This document shows, piece after piece, positions 17,582-25,209 of a stretch of 64,000 nt of DNA. The stretch covers positions 2,172,501 to 2,236,500 of the forward strand of contig NZ_JAFEJA010000002.1 in the NCBI RefSeq assembly GCF_016919245.1, read 5' to 3'. How positions within the stretch are numbered: position 1 is the first letter of the stretch; each line of letters starts with the position of its first letter. The DNA comes from Streptomyces zhihengii (GTDB lineage: Bacteria > Actinomycetota > Actinomycetes > Streptomycetales > Streptomycetaceae). The position numbers and the translations under genes were made by a program. The notes under the pieces are model-generated. The model was not told the DNA's origin and did not search any database. It saw nothing but the letters and a program-made list of their open reading frames with translations.

Positions 17582-18516
17582 GGAAGTCGGAGTTCGTGCG
17601 TCCTCCCCCCCCCCGCTCAACGCAAGATGCTCGGAGCATGGCGAGCGGGCCGCGATGCGCGGCAGAGGAGGGCCCGGGGTGAATATTTCACGCGGGCGCG
17701 TTGCTCGCCGGAGACCACAGCCGGCTCCGAACGCAGAGCAGGATTACCAGGAGGCGGCGACCAGCTCCGACAACAGGACCAGCTCGGACACGAGCTCGGT
17801 TGCGGGCCTGACCGCGAACGCGCCGACGAGCCCAGTCACGTGCCCGACCGTCAGGTCGTCGCGTACTGGATCGCGAGGGACAGACGCATCGGGACGGGGT
17901 CGGTGTCGGCGCGGCCGGGATGAGTGAACAGGGCACAGATACGATCCAGGGCGAGCAGGGTCTTGCCGGTGCCCATTCAACGGTGACGGTCAGGCGGGCG
18001 GTGCGCAGGTTCGGGGAGTAGGTGACGATGGCGGTGAGGCGGCCGTCCGCGGTGGCCCCCGTCGCGTTGTTGGAGGGCTCGACGCGACGTGCGGACGTGA
18101 CGTCGATGCGGCGAGCGCCAGGCCCGATCAGCTGGGCGCGCTGCCCGGTCTCAGCCGCGGCCACGGCGGCGGCGCGGGCGGCGTCAGGGCCCGGTTATCC
18201 GGCGGGAGCTGCACGGCCGTGAGGAAGTGGGCCAGGGACGATTCTTGGCAAGTGATGGTGGCGTAGCTGGTCAGCGTCGCCGTGAAGATCAGTCTCGTTG
18301 GACTTGGCGGGAGGGTGACTGTCCGCTTCTGCGGGGCATCCCCCTGTTGCCCGCGGGTGATGGCGGTGGCGACGTCGGGGGCGGTAAGCAGAAAACGCAG
18401 AGTGCTGGCGATGGCGATCCGGGCGCGCGGAACGGGTAGCAGGGTACCGGCGAGGACGGGCCGGGTGCGGGTGGTGAGCAGCAGCTCGTGGCTGCCACGG
18501 TGGCCTCGGTCGGGTG
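17582..18516. other. Degenerate intergenic region
   Basis: No intact gene. Leftward frames contain protein-like pieces in different phases (LTVGHVTGLVGAFAV; RRIDVTSARRVEPSNN with RLTAIVTYSPNLRTARLTV), as expected for decayed genes, and the STAS fragment listed separately. A run of cytosines near 17606-17616 marks a low-complexity spot. Confidence 0.5.
18345..18490 (-). pseudogene. STAS-domain gene fragment
   Basis: The leftward frame reads LLLTTRTRPVLAGTLLPV, RIAIASTLRFLLTAPD and VATAITR. It matches the last third of the intact STAS protein at 37.1-37.5 kb (TARTRARLVLAGTLPPVLRQ, then RFLPTAPDTATAIA). The N-terminal two thirds are absent. It is one of three related copies in the window. Confidence 0.6.
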
Positions 18517-21500
18517 TCACCGGTCCGTGGTGCTGAGGTTGAGGTCGCCTCGGGAGAAGTGGCTGCGGAGGTACTGGAAATTGTCTGGTAGCACCAGGCC
18601 GCTGGCGTCCACGGCCCACAGCACGTCGTCGAGTTCGTCCCACATCTCGTGGTGGGCGAGCTCGCCGGCGCCCTCTAGCCAGTTCAGATGAGCTGTATGC
18701 CACAGAACGAACCGTGACTCGTAGACCCGATCTTGATCGTGCAGCAGCCTCGCCAGTTTCACGGAGCAGAGCATGTCGTCCTGGAACCGCTCTGTTTGAG
18801 TGAAGTGATCAGCCAGCAGTTCGATTGCGCCGTCGTGGTCCCCGGCCTGCTGTCGGCGCAGGGACAGGACGTAGCAGGCGCCGGGGTCTGTGGCCGCGAC
18901 TGTTAGGAGTGTCTGCGCCGTATCCGCTGTGCGGCCGTGCCCGTCGAGGAGTTCTGCAAGCGTGCGCCAGATGCGGTGCGTCGCATAGGGTCGGTACTGC
19001 TCCAAGTGCGTGCGGAGCTCTTGGAGCGCCTCGTCGAGAGCTCCGGTCGCGGCCAGTGCCCTGGCCAGACTGATGCGGTCGATGGGATCAGTTGGCGGCA
19101 TCGTCTCCGGAGCATGTCCACTCGACAGGTCCCGCAGTACGTCGATGGCTTCCCGGTGACGGCCCATGCCGTGCAGCAGCACGCCGAGCCGATCGCGCGC
19201 ACGCGCAGCCTGGTGGCCGACTCCCTCTCGCCACACTCGGGTGAGCAGCATTTCCGCCTCGTCTGCCTGGCCCCGGCCGGCCATGAGGTCTGCCATGACG
19301 AAGGCGTATGAGCCATGTCCTGACTCGAACAGGCGCTGCGCTTCATGCTGCGCTTCTTCCACGCGCTCGAGCTGCACCAGTGCCTCGATGCCGTAGTCCA
19401 TGTCGCTGAGCGCCTGGGCCCGCAGTTCCGGTGGCGCGTTGAAGGGCAGCACCCCCAGGACCTTCTCCCAATCGCCGGCACGCCGGTAGAGCTCGAGTGC
19501 GGGAGCGGGGTCCCCTTCACGGGCCCACCGGTCCGCCAGCGTCATGGCGTGCTCCGCCAGTCCGTGCTGCGCACACAGCTCGACCAGATCGCTCCGCAGA
19601 CGCTCATCCAGCGCAACCAGGCGCATGGCTTCACCAAGATCCTGCTCCTCGACGAGCCGGTCGAGACGATGCCGCTCGTGCCCGCGACGGTGCCATTTCC
19701 TGCTCTCCGCATCGCGGCCGGTCATGCGGAGCAGGCGTTCCAGCTGCTCCGCGGCCACCTCATCGCCGCCAGCGGCCTCCCGCAGCATCTCCTCGCCTTC
19801 CGCCAGGCGCTCTTGCGACCACAGCAGACCGATGAGGCCGTGCCACGCCTCACCGCGTTCCCACGACCTGTCGCTCGTGGTGCCGGTGAGGAGCTCCGCC
19901 TCTTGATCCTGAATGCTGGGATGCTGCTTCACGGCGGCCGGGGCCGGCACGGCGGCCGCGACCGGCAGCTCCGCGCTGTCCTCACCGGACGGTGCTTGCG
20001 TTGTACTCGTAGGCACTGTCTGCCCCGCAGAAGTGTTGCCTAGGCTCTCGACGAGAGCCGCAACCCGCTGCTCCCAGTCCCAGCCGTAGCGCGCTTGGGA
20101 GAACGCGAGGTGCAGCTCCTCGTCGCCGGCACGGTGATCGCCCTGCGGGTCCCACCGGGCCAGAATCTCGGCACCCCGAAGGGAATCTCGGGACGCGATG
20201 TCGCGGTCTTCGGCCCTGAAACCCTCCACGACTGTTGCCAGTTCCTCCCACCGCGCCAAAGCGGCCAGAACCCTGCACAGGTCCCGCTTGGCCCCGCGAG
20301 TGCTGTGCGCAGTCACCCGCCACCGAACAACCGGCAGCGCATCGTCGAACCGCCCCCGCGCGAGAAACCAGTTCACGGCGATGTCACCCGCCCACCAGTC
20401 GCCACCTTCCGCGGCCTGCAGCAGAAAGGGCAGAGCCGCCTCGGGCTCAGCGCGCTCCATCAGCAGACGCCCAAGCGCCCCCGCCGCATCACCAGCCAGC
20501 CCACACGCCTCCGCCTCCGCCGCCGTCCGCCACGCGGCAACCGCCACGCCGGCCTGCGCCCAGCGCTGCGCTTGATGCCCGAACTCCAACGCCTCATCAG
20601 GCGTGACGGCCTTCAGCAGGACCGACCACAAAACCGCAGGCACTGGAGCCTGCGGCAGACGTGTCTGCGCATGATCGACAAGGTAATCGAAGGCCCGCAC
20701 ACCCTGCCCCGACTCGTCGTCAATCAACAGCCGACTGAATCCTCGCCGCCGCCGGCGCGCCCACTTCCACGCCCGGTCGAAAAGGGCATCGTCGACCTCC
20801 TGCCGCAGCTCCGACGGGACGTAGTGCTTCAACAGCTCCCGCAGCACATGCGGCGGCAAAGGCCACCGCCAACCGATGCGCGCAGCGTCCACACTTGCCC
20901 GCACCAGCGCCGCTCCGCCGAACTGACCATCCGCGGCGTCGGTGTGTGCCCGCAGGAGATGGAGCAGCTCCGGCCCAGCGGCCAGTGCCTCTGCCACCCC
21001 GTACCGGCCGGCCACCCGCAAGGCGTCAACCAACCGCGAGTCCTCACGCAATTCCCCGGCACGGGCCAACTCACCGGCCGAGAACATGCGCTCCATCCGC
21101 ACGTGCCAGGCCCTCGCCAGCACACCGCGTATGACCGCAGCCGCCCTGCGTCCTGCCGGCTCACGCGCAGTCCGCTCGTCGTCCCCGGGCTCCGAGCCGC
21201 TGCCCTCCTCCAAGTCGGACAGCTGATGCGCACGAATCGTCGCGATCACCAGCGGCTTCTCCGGCCGGGCCAGCAACTGCGCCAAGGCCTCCGCCTGCCG
21301 GCCTGCCGGACCGAGATACACATCCAGCTCGTTCAGCCAGATTACCGTTCGGGACAAGTCGAGCTGACCTGCGGCCAACTCCACCAAGGACTCCGGCGTC
21401 ACCGGCACCAACAGCGACCAGCCACTCAGCTCCGCCCACATCGCCTCCGCCGCCGACCGGGTCTTGCCCGCCGTCGACGGACCGGACACCAACACGAGCC

Positions 21501-22086
21501 CGCCACGATCCCGGCCCTCACGCACATGCCCACGCAGCACAGCATCACCGTCCCGCACCACATACGACGGCAGCTGCTCATCCAAAACCACCCCCGGGCT
21601 CAGCCGTAGCCGCGCAGCCGCGTGAATCCCGAGCAACGCCCGGTCCCGCACCTGGCCTACCAGCGGCAGGTCCCCATCCGCCTGCACATGCGCACGCCCC
21701 GCCAGCACACGCCGCCGCCGCTCCACCTCAGGCGCAGATCGCGGCCGCACCACCACGGGAGCCATCCGGGCGGCAGCCGCCCGCTCCAGCTCCCGCACCT
21801 CGCTGCGCTCCAACCGGCCAGCCTTGACCGCTGCTTGCCACCACGCCTTCCAACGCCCGTCGAACGAAACCCCGCAGGCATCGAGCAGACACCGCACCGT
21901 GCGCTCCGTCGGGGGCTTCACAGCCCGCAGCGCCTCACTGGTCACTGTTTCACTGACACCCGCCCGCGCGGCCAGATCCGCAAGGGACCCCAGACCCGCC
22001 TGCTCTGCCACCGAACGCAGCCACACGGCCAGAGTCCGCAAACTCTCCGGCGCCGACGCCCTGACGGGCCCCAGGTTCCTGCCCAC
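18517..22086 (-). CDS. HTH / P-loop NTPase / TPR-like repeat protein (STAND-like)
   Basis: About 1189 residues from GTG 22086 (start VGRNLGPVRAS); the frame stays open to ATG 22182, but the extra residues are low-complexity. Layout: an N-terminal helical, XRE-like region (LADLAARAGVSETVTSEALR, ~35-55); a P-loop GPSTAGKTRSA at ~202-212 with a Walker-B-like VIWLNELD near 255; an arginine-rich middle; and a long alpha-helical repeat region from ~500 to the end with many AxxLLxxxG-type TPR-like units. This is the architecture of STAND-type signalling NTPases, many of which are regulators or phage-defence proteins. It is isolated apart from the small divergent membrane protein. No effector domain is visible. 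Confidence 0.8.
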   Translation of the reverse strand: MGRNLGPVRASAPESLRTLAVWLRSVAEQAGLGSLADLAARAGVSETVTSEALRAVKPPTERTVRCLLDACGVSFDGRWKAWWQAAVKAGRLERSEVRELERAAAARMAPVVVRPRSAPEVERRRRVLAGRAHVQADGDLPLVGQVRDRALLGIHAAARLRLSPGVVLDEQLPSYVVRDGDAVLRGHVREGRDRGGLVLVSGPSTAGKTRSAAEAMWAELSGWSLLVPVTPESLVELAAGQLDLSRTVIWLNELDVYLGPAGRQAEALAQLLARPEKPLVIATIRAHQLSDLEEGSGSEPGDDERTAREPAGRRAAAVIRGVLARAWHVRMERMFSAGELARAGELREDSRLVDALRVAGRYGVAEALAAGPELLHLLRAHTDAADGQFGGAALVRASVDAARIGWRWPLPPHVLRELLKHYVPSELRQEVDDALFDRAWKWARRRRRGFSRLLIDDESGQGVRAFDYLVDHAQTRLPQAPVPAVLWSVLLKAVTPDEALEFGHQAQRWAQAGVAVAAWRTAAEAEACGLAGDAAGALGRLLMERAEPEAALPFLLQAAEGGDWWAGDIAVNWFLARGRFDDALPVVRWRVTAHSTRGAKRDLCRVLAALARWEELATVVEGFRAEDRDIASRDSLRGAEILARWDPQGDHRAGDEELHLAFSQARYGWDWEQRVAALVESLGNTSAGQTVPTSTTQAPSGEDSAELPVAAAVPAPAAVKQHPSIQDQEAELLTGTTSDRSWERGEAWHGLIGLLWSQERLAEGEEMLREAAGGDEVAAEQLERLLRMTGRDAESRKWHRRGHERHRLDRLVEEQDLGEAMRLVALDERLRSDLVELCAQHGLAEHAMTLADRWAREGDPAPALELYRRAGDWEKVLGVLPFNAPPELRAQALSDMDYGIEALVQLERVEEAQHEAQRLFESGHGSYAFVMADLMAGRGQADEAEMLLTRVWREGVGHQAARARDRLGVLLHGMGRHREAIDVLRDLSSGHAPETMPPTDPIDRISLARALAATGALDEALQELRTHLEQYRPYATHRIWRTLAELLDGHGRTADTAQTLLTVAATDPGACYVLSLRRQQAGDHDGAIELLADHFTQTERFQDDMLCSVKLARLLHDQDRVYESRFVLWHTAHLNWLEGAGELAHHEMWDELDDVLWAVDASGLVLPDNFQYLRSHFSRGDLNLSTTDR

Positions 22087-22099
22087 GATTCCCCCGCCC

Positions 22100-22115
22100 T
22101 TCCCCGCGCGGGGAA
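22100..22115. promoter_or_regulatory. Perfect 16-bp palindrome upstream of the P-loop protein
   Basis: TTCCCCGCGCGGGGAA is a perfect palindrome 14 bp before the GTG start at 22086. It lies in the region shared with the divergent small gene (start 22259) and could be an operator. If translation begins further upstream, it would instead be coding. Confidence 0.35.
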
Positions 22116-22258
22116 AGCCCGCCCGACCCGTTTCCCCCATCCATACCCCGCGCTTTCCCCGCCCCAAGCCCTGCCCCCGCACCCCCGGAACGCCGCCGAC
22201 CCCACAGTCAAGCGAACCCGGGGGAACAGCCGCCGGAGATCAAGGGAGGGAAACCACC

Positions 22259-22384
22259 ATGCAGTTGCTCCTCGACATCTGCCACCACCTCACGCCCCTG
22301 CAGCCCCTGCTCACAATCGGGTCTCTTGTCGTCGGAGGGGCCAACCTCGCCGTAGGAGTGATCAGGATGCGCCGCACCAGGTGA
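22259..22384 (+). CDS. Small single-span membrane protein (41 aa)
   Basis: ATG 22259 follows a strong ribosome-binding site (AAGGGAGGG, 22242-22250). The peptide has a polar N terminus (MQLLLDICHHLTPLQ), a hydrophobic segment LLTIGSLVVGGANLAVGVI and a positive tail RMRRTR, so it is probably a membrane peptide with the basic end inside. It is divergent from the P-loop protein, 172 bp from its start. No family recognised. The ribosome-binding site makes it more than a chance frame. Confidence 0.5.
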   Translation: MQLLLDICHHLTPLQPLLTIGSLVVGGANLAVGVIRMRRTR

Positions 22385-22648
22385 ACGACGGCTGGGGGAG
22401 CGAGGCGAGGGAGCTGAACCAACCTGCCTCGACTCTCGTTCTTCAATCTGTACTTCGACGCCACCGGTATCGAGCTCCTGGCGTGCAACTGTGTCAAACG
22501 GCCTCGGCGGCTCAGCACGAAGGACTCGCTCGAGCCCTGAGCTGATCCGCACCCGCCCTCTGCCCAACCGCAGCCGCCACCACCACCTGCAGAACCTCAG
22601 ATTCGAGGAGCAGGTCGTGGAGGCAGGCCGAAGAAACCTCAACTGCGG

Positions 22649-23247
22649 TCAGGTGTCACGGGACAAGCCTTTGGCGGATGCGGCTGATCTGGCGGCCTGC
22701 TCGATCTTCGCGCAATGCGCGGTGCGGGCGTCCTGGTCGATCTGCGTTTCGTGTTCGGGGCGCATCCCGGTTCGGCCGTCCACGCTTTCGCGCAGGATGT
22801 CGGCGTGCCCGGCGTGCCGGTTGGTCTCGCCGAGGACGTGGACGAGGACGGCGAACAGGGTCGTGTCGGAATAGGGCTCCGGCCACCAGGGCACGTGGCC
22901 CGGGGTATCGAGGGCAAGCGCGTCGATCGTCGTGTCGGAGTGTTCCCACGTGCGCCGGCAGGACTCGATGATCCGATCGCGCGTCTCGTCCGCAGTCGCC
23001 CACAGATCGCTGCCGTCGTGGTCCTGCCACCGGGGCAGCGGTTGCAGGGACGGCCGGCCGAAGACCTCGCCGAAGTACCTGGCCTCGACGCCGGCGACGT
23101 GTTTGACCAGGCCGAGGAGGTTGGTCCCGGTCACTGTCAGAGCCGGCGGGCGTCGTACTCGGACAGGCCGTCGAGCTTCCAGAGCAGCGCCTTGCGGTCC
23201 CGCCGCAGTCGCCCGTGCAGGGTTGCCTTCGCGCGTTCGTCGGTCAT
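22649..23247 (-). pseudogene. DinB-like (DUF664) protein, frameshifted
   Basis: The N terminus (MTDERAKATLHGRL, LWKLDGLSEYDARR) starts at ATG 23247 and breaks at ~23140, where a one-base loss gives a premature TGA; the next frame continues LTVTGTNLLGLVKHVAGVEARYFGEV to 22649. With an added C the frames join perfectly. The intact protein would be a ~200-residue DinB-fold metalloprotein with the histidines of LVKHVAGVE and GETNRHAGHADI, a thiol-transferase-type superfamily. It could be a true pseudogene or a sequencing error. Confidence 0.75.
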
Positions 23248-23297
23248 GCGGCATGAGCCTGCCATGGGCTGCTGGGGCCTGTCTTTCAGGTCAGGCA

Positions 23298-23888
23298 TCA
23301 GCCGAAGCGGTCGAGGAGCGCGGCGGCGCTGTCCTCGGCGAGGTCTTCGGCGTAGGGCGGGAGGGCCTCGCCGGCGCGGAGGTGGCGGCGGACCACGCTC
23401 AGCGGTACCTCGACCACGGCGAGGGCGATCCGCTCGCGGTCCTGGGGGCCGGTCGCGCCGAGGGCCGTGCCGAGCGCGGCCAGCCGGGCGAGAGTGCGGC
23501 GGTTGCCGCCGTCCGCCCGCTCCCGGTGCTCGGGGGGCCAGTCGGCCTGCCCGAACTCCTCGGGGCCGTGCAGCAGAAGCGCGGCCTGCCGCGGGTGGGC
23601 CCGGCTCCAGGCGACGACGTGCCGGGCGGCCGCGCGGGCGGCCCGGTGCGGGTCGGGCTCCTGGTCGAGGGACTGCGCGTACTCCTCCTGGAACCGCTCG
23701 ACGGTCCGCAGCCAGACCTCGGCGAGCAGCGCCGGCCGTCCCGCGAACCGGTGGTAGACGGAGCCGCTGGGCGCGCCGACCGCCTGGGCGACGGCGGACA
23801 TGGTCACGGCGGCGGGCCCGCCGCCGGCGGCGAGGCGGACGGCGGCGTCGAGGAGTTGGTCGCTGTCGAAACGGGGTGGCCGGGCCAT
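23298..23888 (-). CDS. TetR-family transcriptional regulator
   Basis: A 196-residue repressor. The N-terminal HTH is clear (SDQLLDAAVRLAAGGG then VTMSAVAQAVGAPSGSVYHRF, residues ~8-50), followed by a variable helical ligand domain. ATG 23888 (MARPPRFD) was chosen because the HTH begins close behind it. It is divergent from the SRPBCC gene at 23966 with two overlapping inverted repeats between them, so it most likely represses both itself and that gene. The ligand is unknown. Confidence 0.9.
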   Translation of the reverse strand: MARPPRFDSDQLLDAAVRLAAGGGPAAVTMSAVAQAVGAPSGSVYHRFAGRPALLAEVWLRTVERFQEEYAQSLDQEPDPHRAARAAARHVVAWSRAHPRQAALLLHGPEEFGQADWPPEHRERADGGNRRTLARLAALGTALGATGPQDRERIALAVVEVPLSVVRRHLRAGEALPPYAEDLAEDSAAALLDRFG

Positions 23889-23903
23889 GAATCGGAGAGT
23901 ACC

Positions 23904-23932
23904 CTCCAATTTTATATTGGAGAGATATCTCT
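23904..23932. promoter_or_regulatory. Probable TetR operator: two overlapping inverted repeats
   Basis: CTCCAAT-tttat-ATTGGAG (23904-23922) overlaps the perfect palindrome AGAGATATCTCT (23921-23932). Both sit in the AT-rich 77-bp gap between the divergent TetR and SRPBCC genes, the usual place for the operator. Flanking TATAAT-like stretches suggest promoters overlapping the site. Confidence 0.6.
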
Positions 23933-23965
23933 AATATACTTTCGACCTCTGTCCCGGGGAGACAC

Positions 23966-24445
23966 ATGGCCGTCCTGAATGTGCACGAACGTCTGGTCGC
24001 GGCGGGCGCCGACGCCGTGGGTGAGCTGCTCGACACCCTCTCCGCCGGGCCCGAGGACCGGCTCTGGCCCTCCGGCCACTGGCCCGCCATGCGGCTCGAC
24101 CGCGGGCTGTCGCCCGGATCGGCCGGCGGGCACGGTCCGATCCGATACACCGTCAGCGCCTACGAGCCCGGTGCGCGGGTGCGCTTCGACTTCACCGGAC
24201 CGCCCGGATTCCACGGATACCACGAGTTCGCCGTGATCCCGGTCGACGCGCACCGCACCCTTCTACGGCACACCCTGTCGATGCGCACCACGGGAGCAGC
24301 CCGCCTTACCTGGCCCCTCCTCTACCGCCCCCTCCACAACGCCCTGGTGGAAGACGGCCTGGACCGCGCCGCGCCCACCGCCCGACCCGCCCGTTGGAGC
24401 CCCTACGTCCGACTGCTGCGCACGGCCCTGGCCCGGCGGGGCTAG
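23966..24445 (+). CDS. SRPBCC-family protein
   Basis: A 159-residue protein starting MAVLNVHERLV at ATG 23966. The alternating strand pattern (IRYTVSAYEPGARVRFDF, FHGYHEFAVIPV, THTLSMRT-type hydrophobic strands) and size fit the START/SRPBCC ligand-binding fold, which includes polyketide cyclase-like and stress proteins. It is divergently paired with the TetR gene and probably controlled by it. The specific role is unknown. Confidence 0.75.
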   Translation: MAVLNVHERLVAAGADAVGELLDTLSAGPEDRLWPSGHWPAMRLDRGLSPGSAGGHGPIRYTVSAYEPGARVRFDFTGPPGFHGYHEFAVIPVDAHRTLLRHTLSMRTTGAARLTWPLLYRPLHNALVEDGLDRAAPTARPARWSPYVRLLRTALARRG

Positions 24446-25164
24446 TGGCCTCAAGATCCCGTGCTTGGACCGTAACCTCCGCCAACCTGCGGGCTGCTGA
24501 TTCCATCCCGACCGCATGTGGTCTGCGCGGTAGTCGACGAGGCGGTGGCCTTTTCTTTCGGGGCGGTCTTGCTTCCCCGGCGCGAGGTCGGCGACAAGAG
24601 CGACAGTAAGCGTCGGGCCACTGGCGCTCGTGTGCGCTTCCGAGCCGCCCGCCACGCTCCCCACGGACAAGCAGCGCCTCCTCCAGGTGATGCACGACCA
24701 CTATGAAGCTTGCCTGTGCCGGTGCAAAGGAGTTGCTCTGCCGGTCGGCGGGCCCGGACGTGCCCGAAACGGTGTGGGGAATCGTCACGGGAGACAGGAC
24801 TGCTGCGAGACGAGGGCGAGCATCCGGGGCACGACTCTGTCCCCGTCGACCTTGCCGCCCAGGCAATGCTGGGAGACCGACGAGGAGTGAGTTGGAGGAC
24901 GAACGCGCACAGCAGTGGTCTTGGATGTCCCGCTCAGTGATGATCGTTTCGATCTGCTTGTGCATATCGCTGTGCGCAGTGCGTTCCCGCCTGGAGATGG
25001 TGTGCCGCGGCCGCGGCATCCACTGCCAGCTGCCAGCCAGTCGCTGCGGACCGACCCCGAGGGGGTGGCCGCGCGCGCTCGAGACCTTGACAGGTCCGCC
25101 GGAACTGACGCGAGGGGTTGACATGCTCCCTCCAGGCGCACACAGTTCGACCGTCCCCCAGATA
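24446..25164. other. Long intergenic region before the cellulase gene
   Basis: About 720 bp without a convincing gene. Several open frames exist on both strands but none has consistent Streptomyces codon use or motifs. The end contains the promoter region and CebR box of the cellulase. Confidence 0.5.
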
Positions 25165-25178
25165 TGGGAGCGCTCCCA
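25165..25178. promoter_or_regulatory. CebR operator (TGGGAGCGCTCCCA)
   Basis: An exact 14-bp copy of the palindrome known as the CebR-binding box in Streptomyces. CebR is the cellooligosaccharide-responsive LacI-type repressor. The box lies 32 bp upstream of the cellulase start codon, so release by cellobiose or cellotriose should induce the gene. Identification by exact match to the known consensus. Confidence 0.9.
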
Positions 25179-25209
25179 TGTCTGTCCGTAACCGAGTGAG
25201 GACCCAGGC

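Noticed and set aside
17606..17616. Cytosine run as a slippage-controlled contingency site
   Set aside because: It lies outside any supported gene.
23137..24150. 337-residue leftward frame
   Set aside because: Shadow over the TetR and SRPBCC genes; only its last ~36 codons (DinB N terminus) are genuine.
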